Of a DNA stretch of 64,000 bases, positions 43,868-53,945 are shown in pieces. The notes under the pieces were generated by a model. The model saw only the letters and a list, made by a program, of their open reading frames with translations, was not told where the DNA came from and made no database searches. Numbering within the stretch: position 1 is the first letter of the stretch; every line of letters starts with the position of its first letter. The DNA comes from Cydia pomonella (Eukaryota > Arthropoda > Insecta > Lepidoptera > Tortricidae), in the NCBI RefSeq assembly GCF_033807575.1, contig NC_084704.1, positions 35,193,968-35,257,967 of the forward strand. Direction: 5' to 3'. Both the position numbers and the translations under genes were made by a program.

Positions 43868-45325
43868 TATTTCAACGGCAACGATAAATAACTCAAAAAT
43901 GTCCAGGCGCACTCATTGTGGGGAAGCTTAAGGTTAAAAATGGAAACGAATTGAAAACGGAACGAATGGAATGGAACTGGCGATTAAAGAGCCCGTGCTG
44001 GCTTCGCAATGTTAATCATGCTTCAAATGAAAAAAAATGGCGGAATAAGCCGTTTACTGAAGTTTAGACATGATTCATGCTAGTGATGGAAAAAAACGTC
44101 AATTGTTAAATAAGTTTCATTATTTTTATGCTCAACGGGTTATATCTGTGTTTGTAAGTAATGTTGTGTAATACTAACACTTTTATGGGTTTTGCCTGAA
44201 ATAAATAATTTAATAATAATAAGAAGAAATCATGCACATTCTCAGTCTTCGTCTAAAATGTGGATTCAGACATGTTCGTAATTAAATAATGTCAACCTAT
44301 TGGTTTAGATTATTCATAATATTCATTAACTATAATGTAACATGATCATGACATTTTGATCGGCATTGCACAATATTATAGAGTATGAATTTACTATACA
44401 AAGTAAATACGCTTAATAATAATAAAAATAAGTGTTTTTATATTTTACTTTTATATAAGTATGTTAATTTTATTATATATTTAATTTCATGCTACACATC
44501 TCAATTTGATATTAAATGATGTCATATTCAATCTTATAGTTATCCTATACAACTGAAATAGTAACAAAAAGCATTACAATAAAAAACTTAAATAAATCAC
44601 TATTATTACAACAACAGAAAAAAAACAAGCACCACTATACAAACACAAACTTAAAATTATTTAACTAACCAGCGTTGCCACGCCGCTGTATGGCGATGGA
44701 CTCCTGACAAAATGGCGAAAGTTTGAAATTACTTATATTTAAAACGTGAACACCTATGGAGACCTGATCGTCGAGCCAAGACCCAGAATGGAGATCGTTC
44801 CCCCTCTCCCTCAACCACCGAATGATACTATTACTAAAATTTTAAATTTTAAAGTACCCTTAAGAAGTATTATGTAAGTTTATACTGAGTCATTTTTTTT
44901 ATACGCGTATATTTTACTTTAAATGAAAAGTATAGAGTTTAACTCGGGTGAAAGATATCATTTCAGTCACGGTCGTCACGAACTTCGACTGAAATTAGTG
45001 CCTCACCGCTTAGTTAACAATTTACTTACTATAAGTATGTGCTGCGATGCGCGTCTCAAAAATCGTTAATAACATTAATTTATCACGCCAAGCTAAGTGC
45101 GAATAATTTGATAATTTAAGCGTAAGCCAGGCTACCAATTATTTCCAGTTACAATTCTTACCAATTAACGTCTAGAAACTGGTACGAATTATTATCAAGG
45201 GAACAGCGGCTAATTCCAACTTACATTTTGTGATCTAAAATGAAGTTATTTTGCTATTCGCGCGTGCATTTCACTCGCATTTGTTAGTACATGTATTGGC
45301 TCGAGCGAGACAAAACGATCATTTA
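43868..45325. other. Long non-coding stretch
   Basis: No element recognised. 44660-44830 and 44990-45330 have relatively complex sequence (CTCACCGCTTAGTTAACAAT) and may be conserved intronic DNA. Confidence 0.3.
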
Positions 45326-45805
45326 GATTTAACGGCCTTTTAGCCTTGCTGGTAGTGACTCCTAAGCAGGAGGTCTCGGGTTCCAATCCAGGTACAGGCA
45401 TTTATTTGTGTGTTTATCACGAATATTTGTTCCTAGGTTATGGATGTTTTCTAAGTGTTTATTTACTTCTATTTCTTCCCCAACAGGGAACAATGGTGTT
45501 ATGGACGTTTGGGAGGCGTTCGCGGAGTCTAAGCCAACATGTAAATTCCCTTTTGACCCTAATGAAATTTAAGGGTAACACCGAATGGATGCTGCGCTGT
45601 GTCATGGGATGCAGGCAGAGGTAGCACGCCAGGGTGTAAGGACAATTGAGAGTCAATGGAATCTAAAATGAAGTAGGCTATGAAGTGAAACCGTCTATTA
45701 TTATTATATTAATTGTCGTCTAGTTCCCACAACACAAGTTTTGAGCCTACTGTGTCTGGCCTACGTCGATTTCTGTAAAATTGTCCGGTAATATTTATTT
45801 ATTAT
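45326..45805 (+). mobile_element. Diverged tRNA-headed SINE split by ~220-bp insertion
   Basis: Head TAGCCTTGCTGGTAGTGACT with B box GGGTTCCAATCC and body to about 45470. The SINE 3' part resumes near 45700 (TTGTCGTCTAGTTCCCACAA) and ends in (ATTT)n. The intervening sequence (AACAGGGAACAATGGTGTTA...) is not part of other copies. Confidence 0.65.
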
Positions 45806-46381
45806 CAAAATATACACGTTCGAATTGGCCTGTTGGCCTCCAGAGTAAACAAAGAGTGGAGCGGGGTATGTAGCACCCGATTGCCCATTCGGCCGAGTAG
45901 TAATTGCTTTGACGTGCGAGTAAGTCGTTCGTAATAACTGTCTGGGTATTTCGTTAATATGTGTAGTTTCGTAAACACGGGTATCGACGTATCATCAGAC
46001 GGGTACATGTTAGCTTTCGATTTGGGTGGAATTGTTGATTTATGTCAGAAAATTGTAGACTACAAGTACTTTCGTTTTTTTATGATTTGTAGAAATTCCG
46101 CTGAAGTAGGCAAGAAGATGTTTACCAGGCAATTAATGCAGGCGGTATAACGTTGAAATAATGTCATCTAACGCGATTATTACTTTGCGACTATTATTTA
46201 TCTCGATTTTAACACAAAAAGGGCATAATTTAGAATCTCATGCAAAATATAAAACTTGTGGTTTCCAAATTTGAAACAAAATATCGTATATATACCTACT
46301 ATTTAATGAGTAATATTACAAATATTACAAAATAACATTCGTGAACTTAATTTAGATAGGCAACGGAAGACAAACAAGCAT
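45806..46381. other. Non-coding stretch
   Basis: Nothing recognised. Confidence 0.4.
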
Positions 46382-46539
46382 CCCGATTCGAACTTTAATA
46401 TACGTCAACATTTTGCTAAAGATACGATATGGATCGGTGAAAAGTGACGTTTTCGTTTGAAGAAAGCCTTTACTCAGTATATCTAATCCATATCGTATCT
46501 TTAGTAAATTTTTGATATATTTTAAAGTCCGAATCGCCC
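46382..46539. mobile_element. MITE-D, both arms
   Basis: CCCGATTCGAACTTTAATAT ... TGCTAAAGATACGATATGGAT against ATCCATATCGTATCTTTAGT ... TTTTAAAGTCCGAATCG. Partial relatives at 3190, 29812, 32800 and 43700. Confidence 0.75.
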
Positions 46540-46927
46540 TGAAAATCTTCATTTTACAATCATTTAATTAACATTGAAATAGGTTAAAAAAAGGAACATT
46601 TTGAAGTGGACATATTTCACCCGAATCCCTGTTTTACTCTAAAAATGAAAAGGCAAAATGCGATGTAACAGAAAGCGGGACCTTTAAAGGGATATTCAAA
46701 AAACCCTGAACGGGTTCCTTGAAAATATGTCGGTTGCCAAAGTATTCGTAAGGGTACAGCGTAATTAATTTATTAGGATGTACCCTACCTTAATAATTTC
46801 ATTTGAACATGCCTTTTAGTAAATGTTACATGAAACGAAGTTATATCTCTTGAGAGCGGTTTACGTTCGTGCTGGTAATATTTATGCTTCCATAAAAGTT
46901 TTATATTAACTGAGCACTTAGTGTTTC
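46540..46927. other. Non-coding stretch
   Basis: Nothing recognised. Confidence 0.4.
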
Positions 46928-47162
46928 GACGACCGGTCTGGCCTAGTGGGTAGTAACCCTGCCTATGAAGCCGATGGTCCCGGGTTCAAATCCTCATTCA
47001 TATTTGTTCCTGAGTCATGGGTATTTTCTATGTATTTAAGTATTTATACATATTTATATATTATATATATCGTTGTCTAAGTACCCTCAACACAAGCCTT
47101 ATTGAGCTTACTATGGGACTTAGTCAATTTGTGTAATAATGTCCTATAATATTTATTTATTT
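46928..47162 (+). mobile_element. tRNA-headed SINE with internal deletion
   Basis: GACCGGTCTGGCCTAGTGGG head and B box GGGTTCAAATCC. About 28 bp (the GGTAAGGGCATTTATTTGTG block of other copies) are missing before ATATTTGTTCCTGAGTC. Normal tail. Confidence 0.88.
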
Positions 47163-47208
47163 TAATATTAGTGTATATTTTTACACGGTGTTAAACGTTT
47201 GAAAAAAA

Positions 47209-48530
47209 GCGGCCAAGTGCGAGTCGGACTCGCGCATGAAGGGTTCCGTACCATTTAAGACGTATTAAAAAAAAATCTACTTGCTAGATCTTGTTCAACA
47301 TTTTACCACTTTGGACACACATTTTACCACTTTGGAACTGTCTCTCGCGCAAACTATTCAGTTTAGAAAAAATGATGTTAGGAACCTAAATATCATTTTT
47401 GAAGACCTATCCATAGATACCCCACACGTATGGGTTTGATGAAAAATTTTTTTTTTTAATTTATTGACGTATTAAAAAAAAACTATTCACTAGATCTCGT
47501 TCAAACCAATTTTCGGTGGAAGTTTGCATGGTAATGTATATCATATATTTTTTTTTGATTTTTTATTCTGTTATTTTAGAAGTTACAGGGGGGGGGACAC
47601 ACATTTTTTCACTTTGGAAGTGTCTCTCGCGCAAACTATTCAGTTTAGAAAAAAATTATATTAGAAACCTAAATATCATTTTTGAAGACCTATCCATAGA
47701 TACCCCACACGTATGGGTTTGATGAAAAAAAATTTTTTTTAAATTTTTATGACCTATTAAAAAAAAACTACTTACTAGATCTCGTTCGAACCAATTTTCG
47801 GTGGAAGTTTGCATGGCAATGTATATCATATATTTTTTTTAGATTTTTCATTCTGTTATTTTAGAAGTTACAGGGGGGGGGGACACACATTTTTTCACTT
47901 TGGAAGTGTCTCTCGCGCAAACTATTCAGTTTAGAAAAAAATGATATTAGAAACCTAAATATCATTTTTGAAGACCTATCCATAGATACTCCACACGTAT
48001 GGGTTTGATGAAAAAAATTTTTTTTAAATTTTTTTATGACGTATTAAAAAAAAAACTACTTACTAGATCTCGTTCGAACCAATTTTCGGTGGAAGTTTGC
48101 ATGGCAATGTATATCATATATTTTTTTTAGATTTTTCATTCTGTTAGTTTAGAAGTTATGGGGGGGGACACACTTTTTACCACTTTGGAAGTGTCTCTCG
48201 CGCAAACTTTTCAGTTTAGAAAAAAATGATATTAGAAACCTCAATATCATTTTTAAAGACCTATCCATAGATATCCCACACGTATGAGTTTGATGAAAAA
48301 AGATTTTTTGAGTTTCAGTTCTAAGTATGGGGAACCCCCAAAATTTATTGTTTTTTTTCTATTTTTGTGTGAACATCATAATGCGGTTCATAGAATACAT
48401 CTACTTACCAAGTTTGAACAGTATAGCTTTTATAGTTTCGGAAAAAAGTGGCTGTGACAGAATCGGACAGACAGACGGACATGACGAATCTATAAGGGTT
48501 CCGTTTTTTGCCATTTGGCTACGGAACCCT
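47209..48530. mobile_element. GGGTTCCGTA-ended element with internal 285-bp tandem array
   Basis: Left GCGGCCAAGTGCGAGTCGGA ... GAAGGGTTCCGTACC; right GGGTTCCGTTTTTTGCCATT ... CTACGGAACCCTAAAAA. The interior (about 47328-48306) is a tandem array: the word CACTTTGGAA starts at 47328, 47610, 47896 and 48181 (steps 282, 286, 285). Junctions carry G runs of 7-10. No transposase. Confidence 0.8.
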
Positions 48531-48564
48531 AAAAACAAGAAACTAAAGTTATTACCTACCTACC

Positions 48565-48817
48565 TAAATGGTCGCGTACTGTGCGGTTTAGAGGAATTTC
48601 CTCCCGCGGACGCTCCGGCCGTGGAATGAGCTCCCTTCCGAGGTTTTCCCGAGGGTCTACAGTATGGGGTTCTTCAAAAAAGGAGTGTACAGGTTTTTGA
48701 AGGGTCGGCAACGCGCATTTAACACCTCTGGAGTTGCAGGCGTCCATAGGCTGCGGTGACTGCTTACCATCAGGCGGGCCGTATGCTTGTTTGCCACCGT
48801 CGTGGTATAAAAAAAAA
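48565..48817 (+). pseudogene. CR1/Jockey-type LINE, C-terminal fragment
   Basis: Same family as 34812-35256 on the other strand. One frame reads NFLPRTLRPWNELPSEVFPR, then GFFKKGVYRFLKGRQRAFNT and GVAGVHRLR before TGA. The upstream KWSRTVRF block is in a different frame, so a 1-nt indel separates them. The 3' UTR is GCTTGTTTGCCACCGTCGTG plus TATAAAAAAAA. It retains barely 70 codons and is non-functional. Confidence 0.83.
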
Positions 48818-48905
48818 ATTGCACCTAACAAAATATACAAGGTCACATGTATATTTTGTTTGGCGTAAAAGAGTAATATTTAGACGGGTACGATACTAGT
48901 ACTTC

Positions 48906-49051
48906 CTGGGCGCTTAGCCAACGTGCCAATCCTTAACGCTCCTTAGCGTAGCGTAGTCATCTCTCTATCAATCTTCCTTTTTATTGCGACAGCAGAGTTG
49001 CGTTTCGTTCGCTACGGAGCGTTAACGATTGGCGTTGGCTACGCACCCTGG
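48906..49051. mobile_element. 146-bp palindromic MITE
   Basis: CCTGGGCGCTTAGCCAACGT and GCGTTGGCTACGCACCCTGG pair, with inner arms CCTTAACGCTCC and GGAGCGTTAACG. Confidence 0.75.
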
Positions 49052-49136
49052 TATTGTATTAAAAAAATAAAGAAAAAGTAATATGCTGCCTGCCAAATAA
49101 GATATCAGACGTTCCCTTGTTTGTAAAGAAGCCCAA

Positions 49137-49765
49137 GGGTCTATTTCACAATGTCCAAGTAAAGTCCTAAATAAGCTACTTGCCACTTATCTGACGAATA
49201 GTCATCGTTGGCGTTTCACAAACTTCAACTAAGCTTAACTGGTAGAAAAAGTGCTAAGTTTTGCAGGAAGTTTTAATTTATTTGTTAATAAGATATATTA
49301 TATAATTAGATATACTTCACATAAAATCCAAGCACATCAGATAAAATGTAGTAAGTAAAACAGTTACTTTACAGGAGCGCTAAATAGTGATCTTTGGGTA
49401 AAAGCGGTCACTTAAATTATTTACAAGTGCAATATAAATAAATTAAAACAACTATTAACGTTAATGCACACCTATTAACTTTATGGGAGTATGTGTTCCT
49501 ACCTCTAACTTCAATTTTCATGTTGATTATCACGTACTGTTACTGTTACTATGGGCTTGCACAGTTTCACTTTAAATATTACTTACTTTGTTTTACTAAT
49601 AATATATTTGTATATTATTTTGCAACCAACGGATAACTGTTATTGGCCTAATACCATGTAAAAATACCTATGTAAATTGTTTATCTACGGCTGTTGTTGT
49701 CCTGAATACCAATAAAATAAAATAAAAAAATAAAATACTTTACTGGGACATTGTGAAACAGGCCC
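49137..49765. mobile_element. TIR MITE interrupted by a ~450-bp insert
   Basis: Ends GGGTCTATTTCACAATGTCC and GGGACATTGTGAAACAGGCC match the complete 190-bp copy at 63206-63395. The insert (about 49283-49735) ends CCAATAAAATAAAATAAAAA, like a polyadenylated retroposed transcript. Confidence 0.7.
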
Positions 49766-50239
49766 GATTTTTACTCAAATCTCATAGGTACGTGAGTTTA
49801 CGTAGCTCGCTCCTATTACAAGCTATTTATCGACTTTTGATATACATTCGTATTTGCAAACAATTACGTCAAATAGAAACTTCAGTTTTGGCATTTCTTT
49901 TTAGATTTGTTCGTCATTATATAGTGACGTAAAACGTGTTATTTATGTTACAAATCTCAAGCCAAAAAACAACCCAAATCCAGCAATTACAATGAAAAGT
50001 TTAATGCTTCAGCGGGGCGGGCCAAGAAAGCTATATGGAATGCTGCCAGCCTGGGCGGCCCACCGGTTGTCCGCAGTGGGACGGGTTAGGCTTGGCACTG
50101 GCTAACAATGCCGCACTAGAGGCCCATTGGCGAAGCTGGAAACTTAAGTTAACCAGTATTGGAGTTTTCACATTGTAAGCAATATATAGTCCTCCTCATC
50201 GTTTTCGATGACGGCGACCCCAAATAAACACATTATGGA
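49766..50239. other. Non-coding, possible LINE remnant
   Basis: 50005-50160 is GC-richer (CGGGGCGGGCCAAGAAAGCT) and could be further decayed LINE sequence adjoining the next feature. Confidence 0.3.
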
Positions 50240-50420
50240 CGTTGTCTAGCATGAGCCCTAATGTGGCTGGCCAGGCCGAACTTGCTCTTAAATACTCTAT
50301 TGCACGCGTGACAATAAAGTTGGCCAGCTGCGTTGAACGTGTACACGTAGGAGGGCTTAGGTCTCTCTTTCTGTAACTGGCGTTTCATGTCTAGGCTAGT
50401 GAGGCGGTTATCTTCGAATG
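50240..50420 (-). pseudogene. LINE C-terminal fragment with C2H2-type finger
   Basis: Minus-strand frame: MKRQLQKERPKPSYVYTFNA, then LYCHACNRVFKSKFGLASHI and RAHARQRP, stop at about 50233. The CX2CX12HX3H unit at the very C terminus after a basic helix is a known arrangement downstream of the RT in some insect LINEs, and the 3' flank (GTCGCCGTCATCGAAAACGA on the minus strand) looks like a LINE 3' UTR. The other possibility is a single exon of a host zinc-finger gene, but the lone finger and the absence of a 3' acceptor argue against it. Confidence 0.5.
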
Positions 50421-50562
50421 TTTTGACACCGTTATGGATGGTAAGCAATAGACATATTATAAACTTACATGATAAAGATAGTTTATTTCCCAAGTAGGCA
50501 TATTACAATGCGCTTAAGAACGTCAAAGAAAGCTACGCCGGCTCTAACCCTACACCTCTGAC

Positions 50563-50720
50563 CAGTGGCGTAGCGTGCCTTGGCGGGGCCCCGTATAAAA
50601 ATTCGTTTCGGGGCCCTTAGGAAGGGTAAAGATTTCTCACAAAAACGCACGTTGGGGGCCCCCGTGGCCCGAGGGCCCCGTATAATTGATACGGCAGATA
50701 CGGCGGTAGCTACGCCCCTG
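50563..50720. mobile_element. hAT-like MITE with perfect 8-bp target duplication
   Basis: 158 bp, CAGTGGCGTAGC at the left and GCTACGCCCCTG at the right, flanked by CCTCTGAC at 50555-50562 and 50721-50728. GC-rich interior, no ORF. Confidence 0.93.
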
Positions 50721-50771
50721 CCTCTGACCCGAGAAGTTTTAAATCCTTCCTAAATTGTAGGAGGGTTTCCC

Positions 50772-50914
50772 AAATAGATGCCATATATTAAATAAAAAAT
50801 GACGAAGCCCTCCGTGGTGAACGCCAGATTGGGACCGGCGGTTAGCTAAAGACGCCGCCTCGAATTTGATCTTCTCCACTGGAGGGCTTTTTATTTAATA
50901 TATGATATCTATTT
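50772..50914. repeat. Imperfect hairpin element
   Basis: AAATAGATGCCATATATTAA ... GAAGCCCTCC and GGAGGGCTTTTTATTTAATA ... ATATCTATTT are inverse arms about 35-45 bp long. Confidence 0.7.
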
Positions 50915-51406
50915 CAATATATAATTTATATATAGTACCTAGTAAGACTACATAAAAACACCCAAAATTGCAATAGGCATATTATTTTTCGTTCGCATGT
51001 TATAAGATATATGGATGATTCTTACATGTAATTCATAATTGCATTCATTAGAGGTCCTTTGGCCAGGAAAACAGAAGTAATCTAGTATACTTTGTTATCG
51101 CCTTCTTAAAAGACGATTATCTTACCTACTGTCGATTATATTTAGTGAGTATAGATATTACGTTTATGGTTATAAAAGTACACGTATTTTATACACGTTT
51201 CCTAATAAAAAATAATGTTTAATATTTATAATAAAAAATAAAATAACTACATCATATTTTATATTAAGCTTATCTATATTTGACATTTAGTTTAAATGTC
51301 ACGTGTGAAATAATGGGAGACGGAGAATGAATAAAAACATAGGTATAAAATACGTATTGTACGAGTATAAAATTAATCATCCCACTTATAATAAAATGAA
51401 ATTTAC

Positions 51407-51455
51407 CTCCTCTATTTTCGCTGTCCGCCGGCTTCACCTGTATTGCTCGGTTCAT
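51407..51455 (-). CDS. bru3: Internal 49-nt exon of a Bruno-3/CELF-type RNA-binding protein gene
   Basis: The minus strand reads TTTTTGTATTTTCAG | ATGAAC...AGAGGAG | GTAAAT, an excellent acceptor and donor. The 49 nt encode MNRAIQVKPADSENRG plus one base of the next codon. In CELF3-6 and Bruno-3 proteins the sequence after RRM1 is (LP)GMNRPIQVKPADSESRGG, encoded by a separate 49-nt exon with the same phase. RRM1 should be encoded by exons to the right (higher coordinates) and RRM2 and RRM3 by exons to the left, outside this window or missed. The protein binds U/G-rich RNA and regulates splicing and translation. The opening ATG is an internal Met, not a start. This exon alone fixes the gene's strand. 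Paralogue choice (bru3 rather than another CELF) is from the NRxIQVKPADSE wording and is less certain than the family. Confidence 0.87.
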
Positions 51456-51560
51456 CTGAAAATACAAAAATATATACTTAAGTAAATTATATTTATTAAG
51501 AATAGTCTACATGTGAAATACTATATTTTTTAAATATCACATCATTTATTTTATTTCAGA

Positions 51561-51668
51561 TTGACATTGGCCGGCGACCCGAACAGAAGAGGAGACCCGC
51601 ACTCCAAGTTATTTCTGGCGCAAAGACGTCGGAAAGCCAAAAGCATCATTTGAACCGGCAACGTCAGG
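51561..51668 (+). other. Exon-like 108-nt island, opposite strand to the bru3 exon
   Basis: A GC-balanced segment in very AT-rich DNA, bounded by TTTATTTTATTTCAG and CAG|GTATTT. 108 nt is a multiple of three and one frame is open throughout (starts IDIGRRPEQKRRPALQ). Another frame reads LTLAGDPNRRGDPHSKLFLA and onward to a TGA. I recognise neither. It may be a non-coding RNA exon, a terminal coding exon or a repeat fragment. Confidence 0.3.
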
Positions 51669-52623
51669 TATTTACGTAAAATATTAGTTGTTATTTCTTA
51701 TATTTGTAATGTAATTAAATATCGGATAAATTTATTGTAATACTCATCATGCCGATTATATAGATATTGGCCCTAGTGCCAAACTTGATCCTTATGCCAT
51801 ACATCGTTATCGCGGGAGCAACGACGATTTGACAGTACTGAAAGATTATGACAAATAAACAATAACAGAAGTGACACTCGTATCGAGAAACTTTTATATG
51901 TATGTATGAGTTCAAAATGTAGCAGAAGAAAATTTAGAAAATATTATGGTCATCTGTTACGAAAGTCAAAATAAAATATTTTAACTTTATTCATTTGTTG
52001 AAAATTATAATAACCAATTTACAATGAAACCAAGTTATTATATATATATTTTTTTAAGTTAAAGTAAAATACTTTAAGAAGTAAATACAGATATAAAAAT
52101 TTAATATATTAGTGACTTAGTTATCAAGTTGACTCTTTGACTCATAGGTAAGCGTTTCCATAGTGAAATACGAGTTTGATTAACCTTTTTAACGAAAACT
52201 TCATGCCAGATATGAAGCACATCTTAGAGGTTTAAAATGTGTAGGCAGAATATTCCTTTTATACAAAACAGACATTCTGTTACACGTGCACTTTGACAGG
52301 CTTGTTTTTGCTCCCGCGATAACGGTGTATGCTTATTAGTTTATTAGCTATTTTATTGTTTCATATTTACTGCCTTCTGGTTATTTAAATTCTAATATCT
52401 CGCCATAGAATGATTCACACCAGTAACAGCAACACAATTGCGTTAAACATGAATAATGCAAGCTAATCATTTGCATTGTCAACTCGGAGACAAATTTGGC
52501 ATCAATGAATGATGAAAATGCATTTGGTGCGTAAAATAACCGATGGTATTGGTACCCGGGATCAAAACTCGGTACAGTACTAACAAAGCAGTAGGTACTT
52601 TTATTTATACAATAAAAAGATGG
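51669..52623. other. AT-rich non-coding stretch
   Basis: No gene or repeat recognised; inferred intron of the minus-strand gene. Confidence 0.4.
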
Positions 52624-52974
52624 TATGTCCTTAAACTACGTCCAAATGAGAGGTATGGGCATTGTGAATGTTATCTCGCTTTGTGTGGTAGGGCGCAGAC
52701 AGTGGATGTCATTCCAGATCTAGAGCAGAGCCCAACTGGGGAAGTACCTCCACCTTACAGCAGCAACAGCAGCCAAATAACACTAGACCCTACTCATAGT
52801 GTTGTGTTCCTGCCGGTGAGTAAGGTTGCCAGAGCTCAACGAGAGGGGGCGGGTTTAGGGTCTGCAACGCGCATGTAACTCCTCTGGAGTTGCAGGCGTA
52901 CATAGGCTACGGAGACTGCTTACCATCAGGCGGGCCGTATGCTTGTTTGCCACCGACGTAGTATAAAAAAAAAG
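52624..52974 (+). mobile_element. Rep-A copy
   Basis: Full length on the plus strand, from TGTCCTTAAACTACGTCCAA to CACCGACGTAGTATAAAAAA. The 111-codon frame through it is not a gene. Confidence 0.88.
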
Positions 52975-53129
52975 ATAAACATAGTTTATTATTCAAGTAG
53001 GCATATTACAATGCAATAAGTGTTAGGATACTACTGGACGTAAAATAATAACGCGTAATAATATTAAATAGGCTGGTTTATTCCGCCTAAATTACACGGA
53101 AATCTTGATAAGTATGAAAACTAATTCGC

Positions 53130-53365
53130 GGCCCGATTCGAAGAATGAGATACGATAACGATAAGTTCTGCGGTGGAAGCATGTTTCCATTTTTATCACT
53201 TGTCACTATGCCCGTCACTTTCGCACTTACGTACTTGTTAGAACGTGACAGGCATGGTGACAAATGATAAAGAGCCGACCATCTTACTCCTACTGATTTG
53301 GATAAGTTCTCATTTAGATATCGTTTTTATGTCTTATAATTGACAGAAGCAGCTCGATTCGGGCA
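53130..53365. mobile_element. MITE-E, filled copy
   Basis: GGCCCGATTCGAAGAATGAG at the left and GCAGCTCGATTCGGGC at the right match the inverse of 31704-31802, with hairpin-G (53171-53294) inserted in the middle. Confidence 0.78.
53171..53294. repeat. Hairpin-G copy 2 (inverse), nested
   Basis: ACTTGTCACTATGCCCGTCA ... TGACAGGCATGGTGACAAAT: the inverse of 33481-33602. Confidence 0.82.
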
Positions 53366-53945
53366 ACAAAATACATTACTGCACCGGTTTGATAATTATA
53401 ACATTACCGCACTACTTCCATAATTATAATAAAAAAAGCACACGTGTATTATCTAGGATTAGGAGTCTATCAGCAGTTTATTAAGTTCCACATACAAGCA
53501 AGTGTGTCGAAAAAGAGTTTTACGATTTTAGCATATTTCAAACGTAGTCCAGCCAGTAAGATATTCGCGGCATACACGAGCGACCGCCGGAAATTGCGCC
53601 AGCGATATTTGACTTCAAGAACATTAGTATTGCCCTTATCGGTGTTACTGTAATAGTAATCGCTACCCTTTATGGCTGGGGAAATGGGAAAAACTGCCCT
53701 CTTTAAAATGGCAACTTTATGCAGGTTTTACGAATGGTAAAGGTGCGAAGAAAATATCGAGTTATTGCCACAAATAAGTAATTGCAATTTTTCTTTTGAA
53801 TGAACTTTTTTGTCATTGCTAAATTACAGTGCCGGTACCTAATGCGTAAGTAACTTAATTAAAGTGTGCAAGTACCTTAATTATAAATTATATTTTTAAT
53901 AATAAATGTAAAAAAAAATTAAGTAAAAAAAAATAGTTACTTTTT
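53366..53945. other. Non-coding stretch
   Basis: 53480-53660 is more complex (CAGCCAGTAAGATATTCGCG) but has no assignable feature. Confidence 0.35.

Noticed and set aside
52543..52878. 111-codon plus-strand frame
   Set aside because: Falls in a Rep-A copy; the same peptide-like text recurs in other Rep-A copies, broken.
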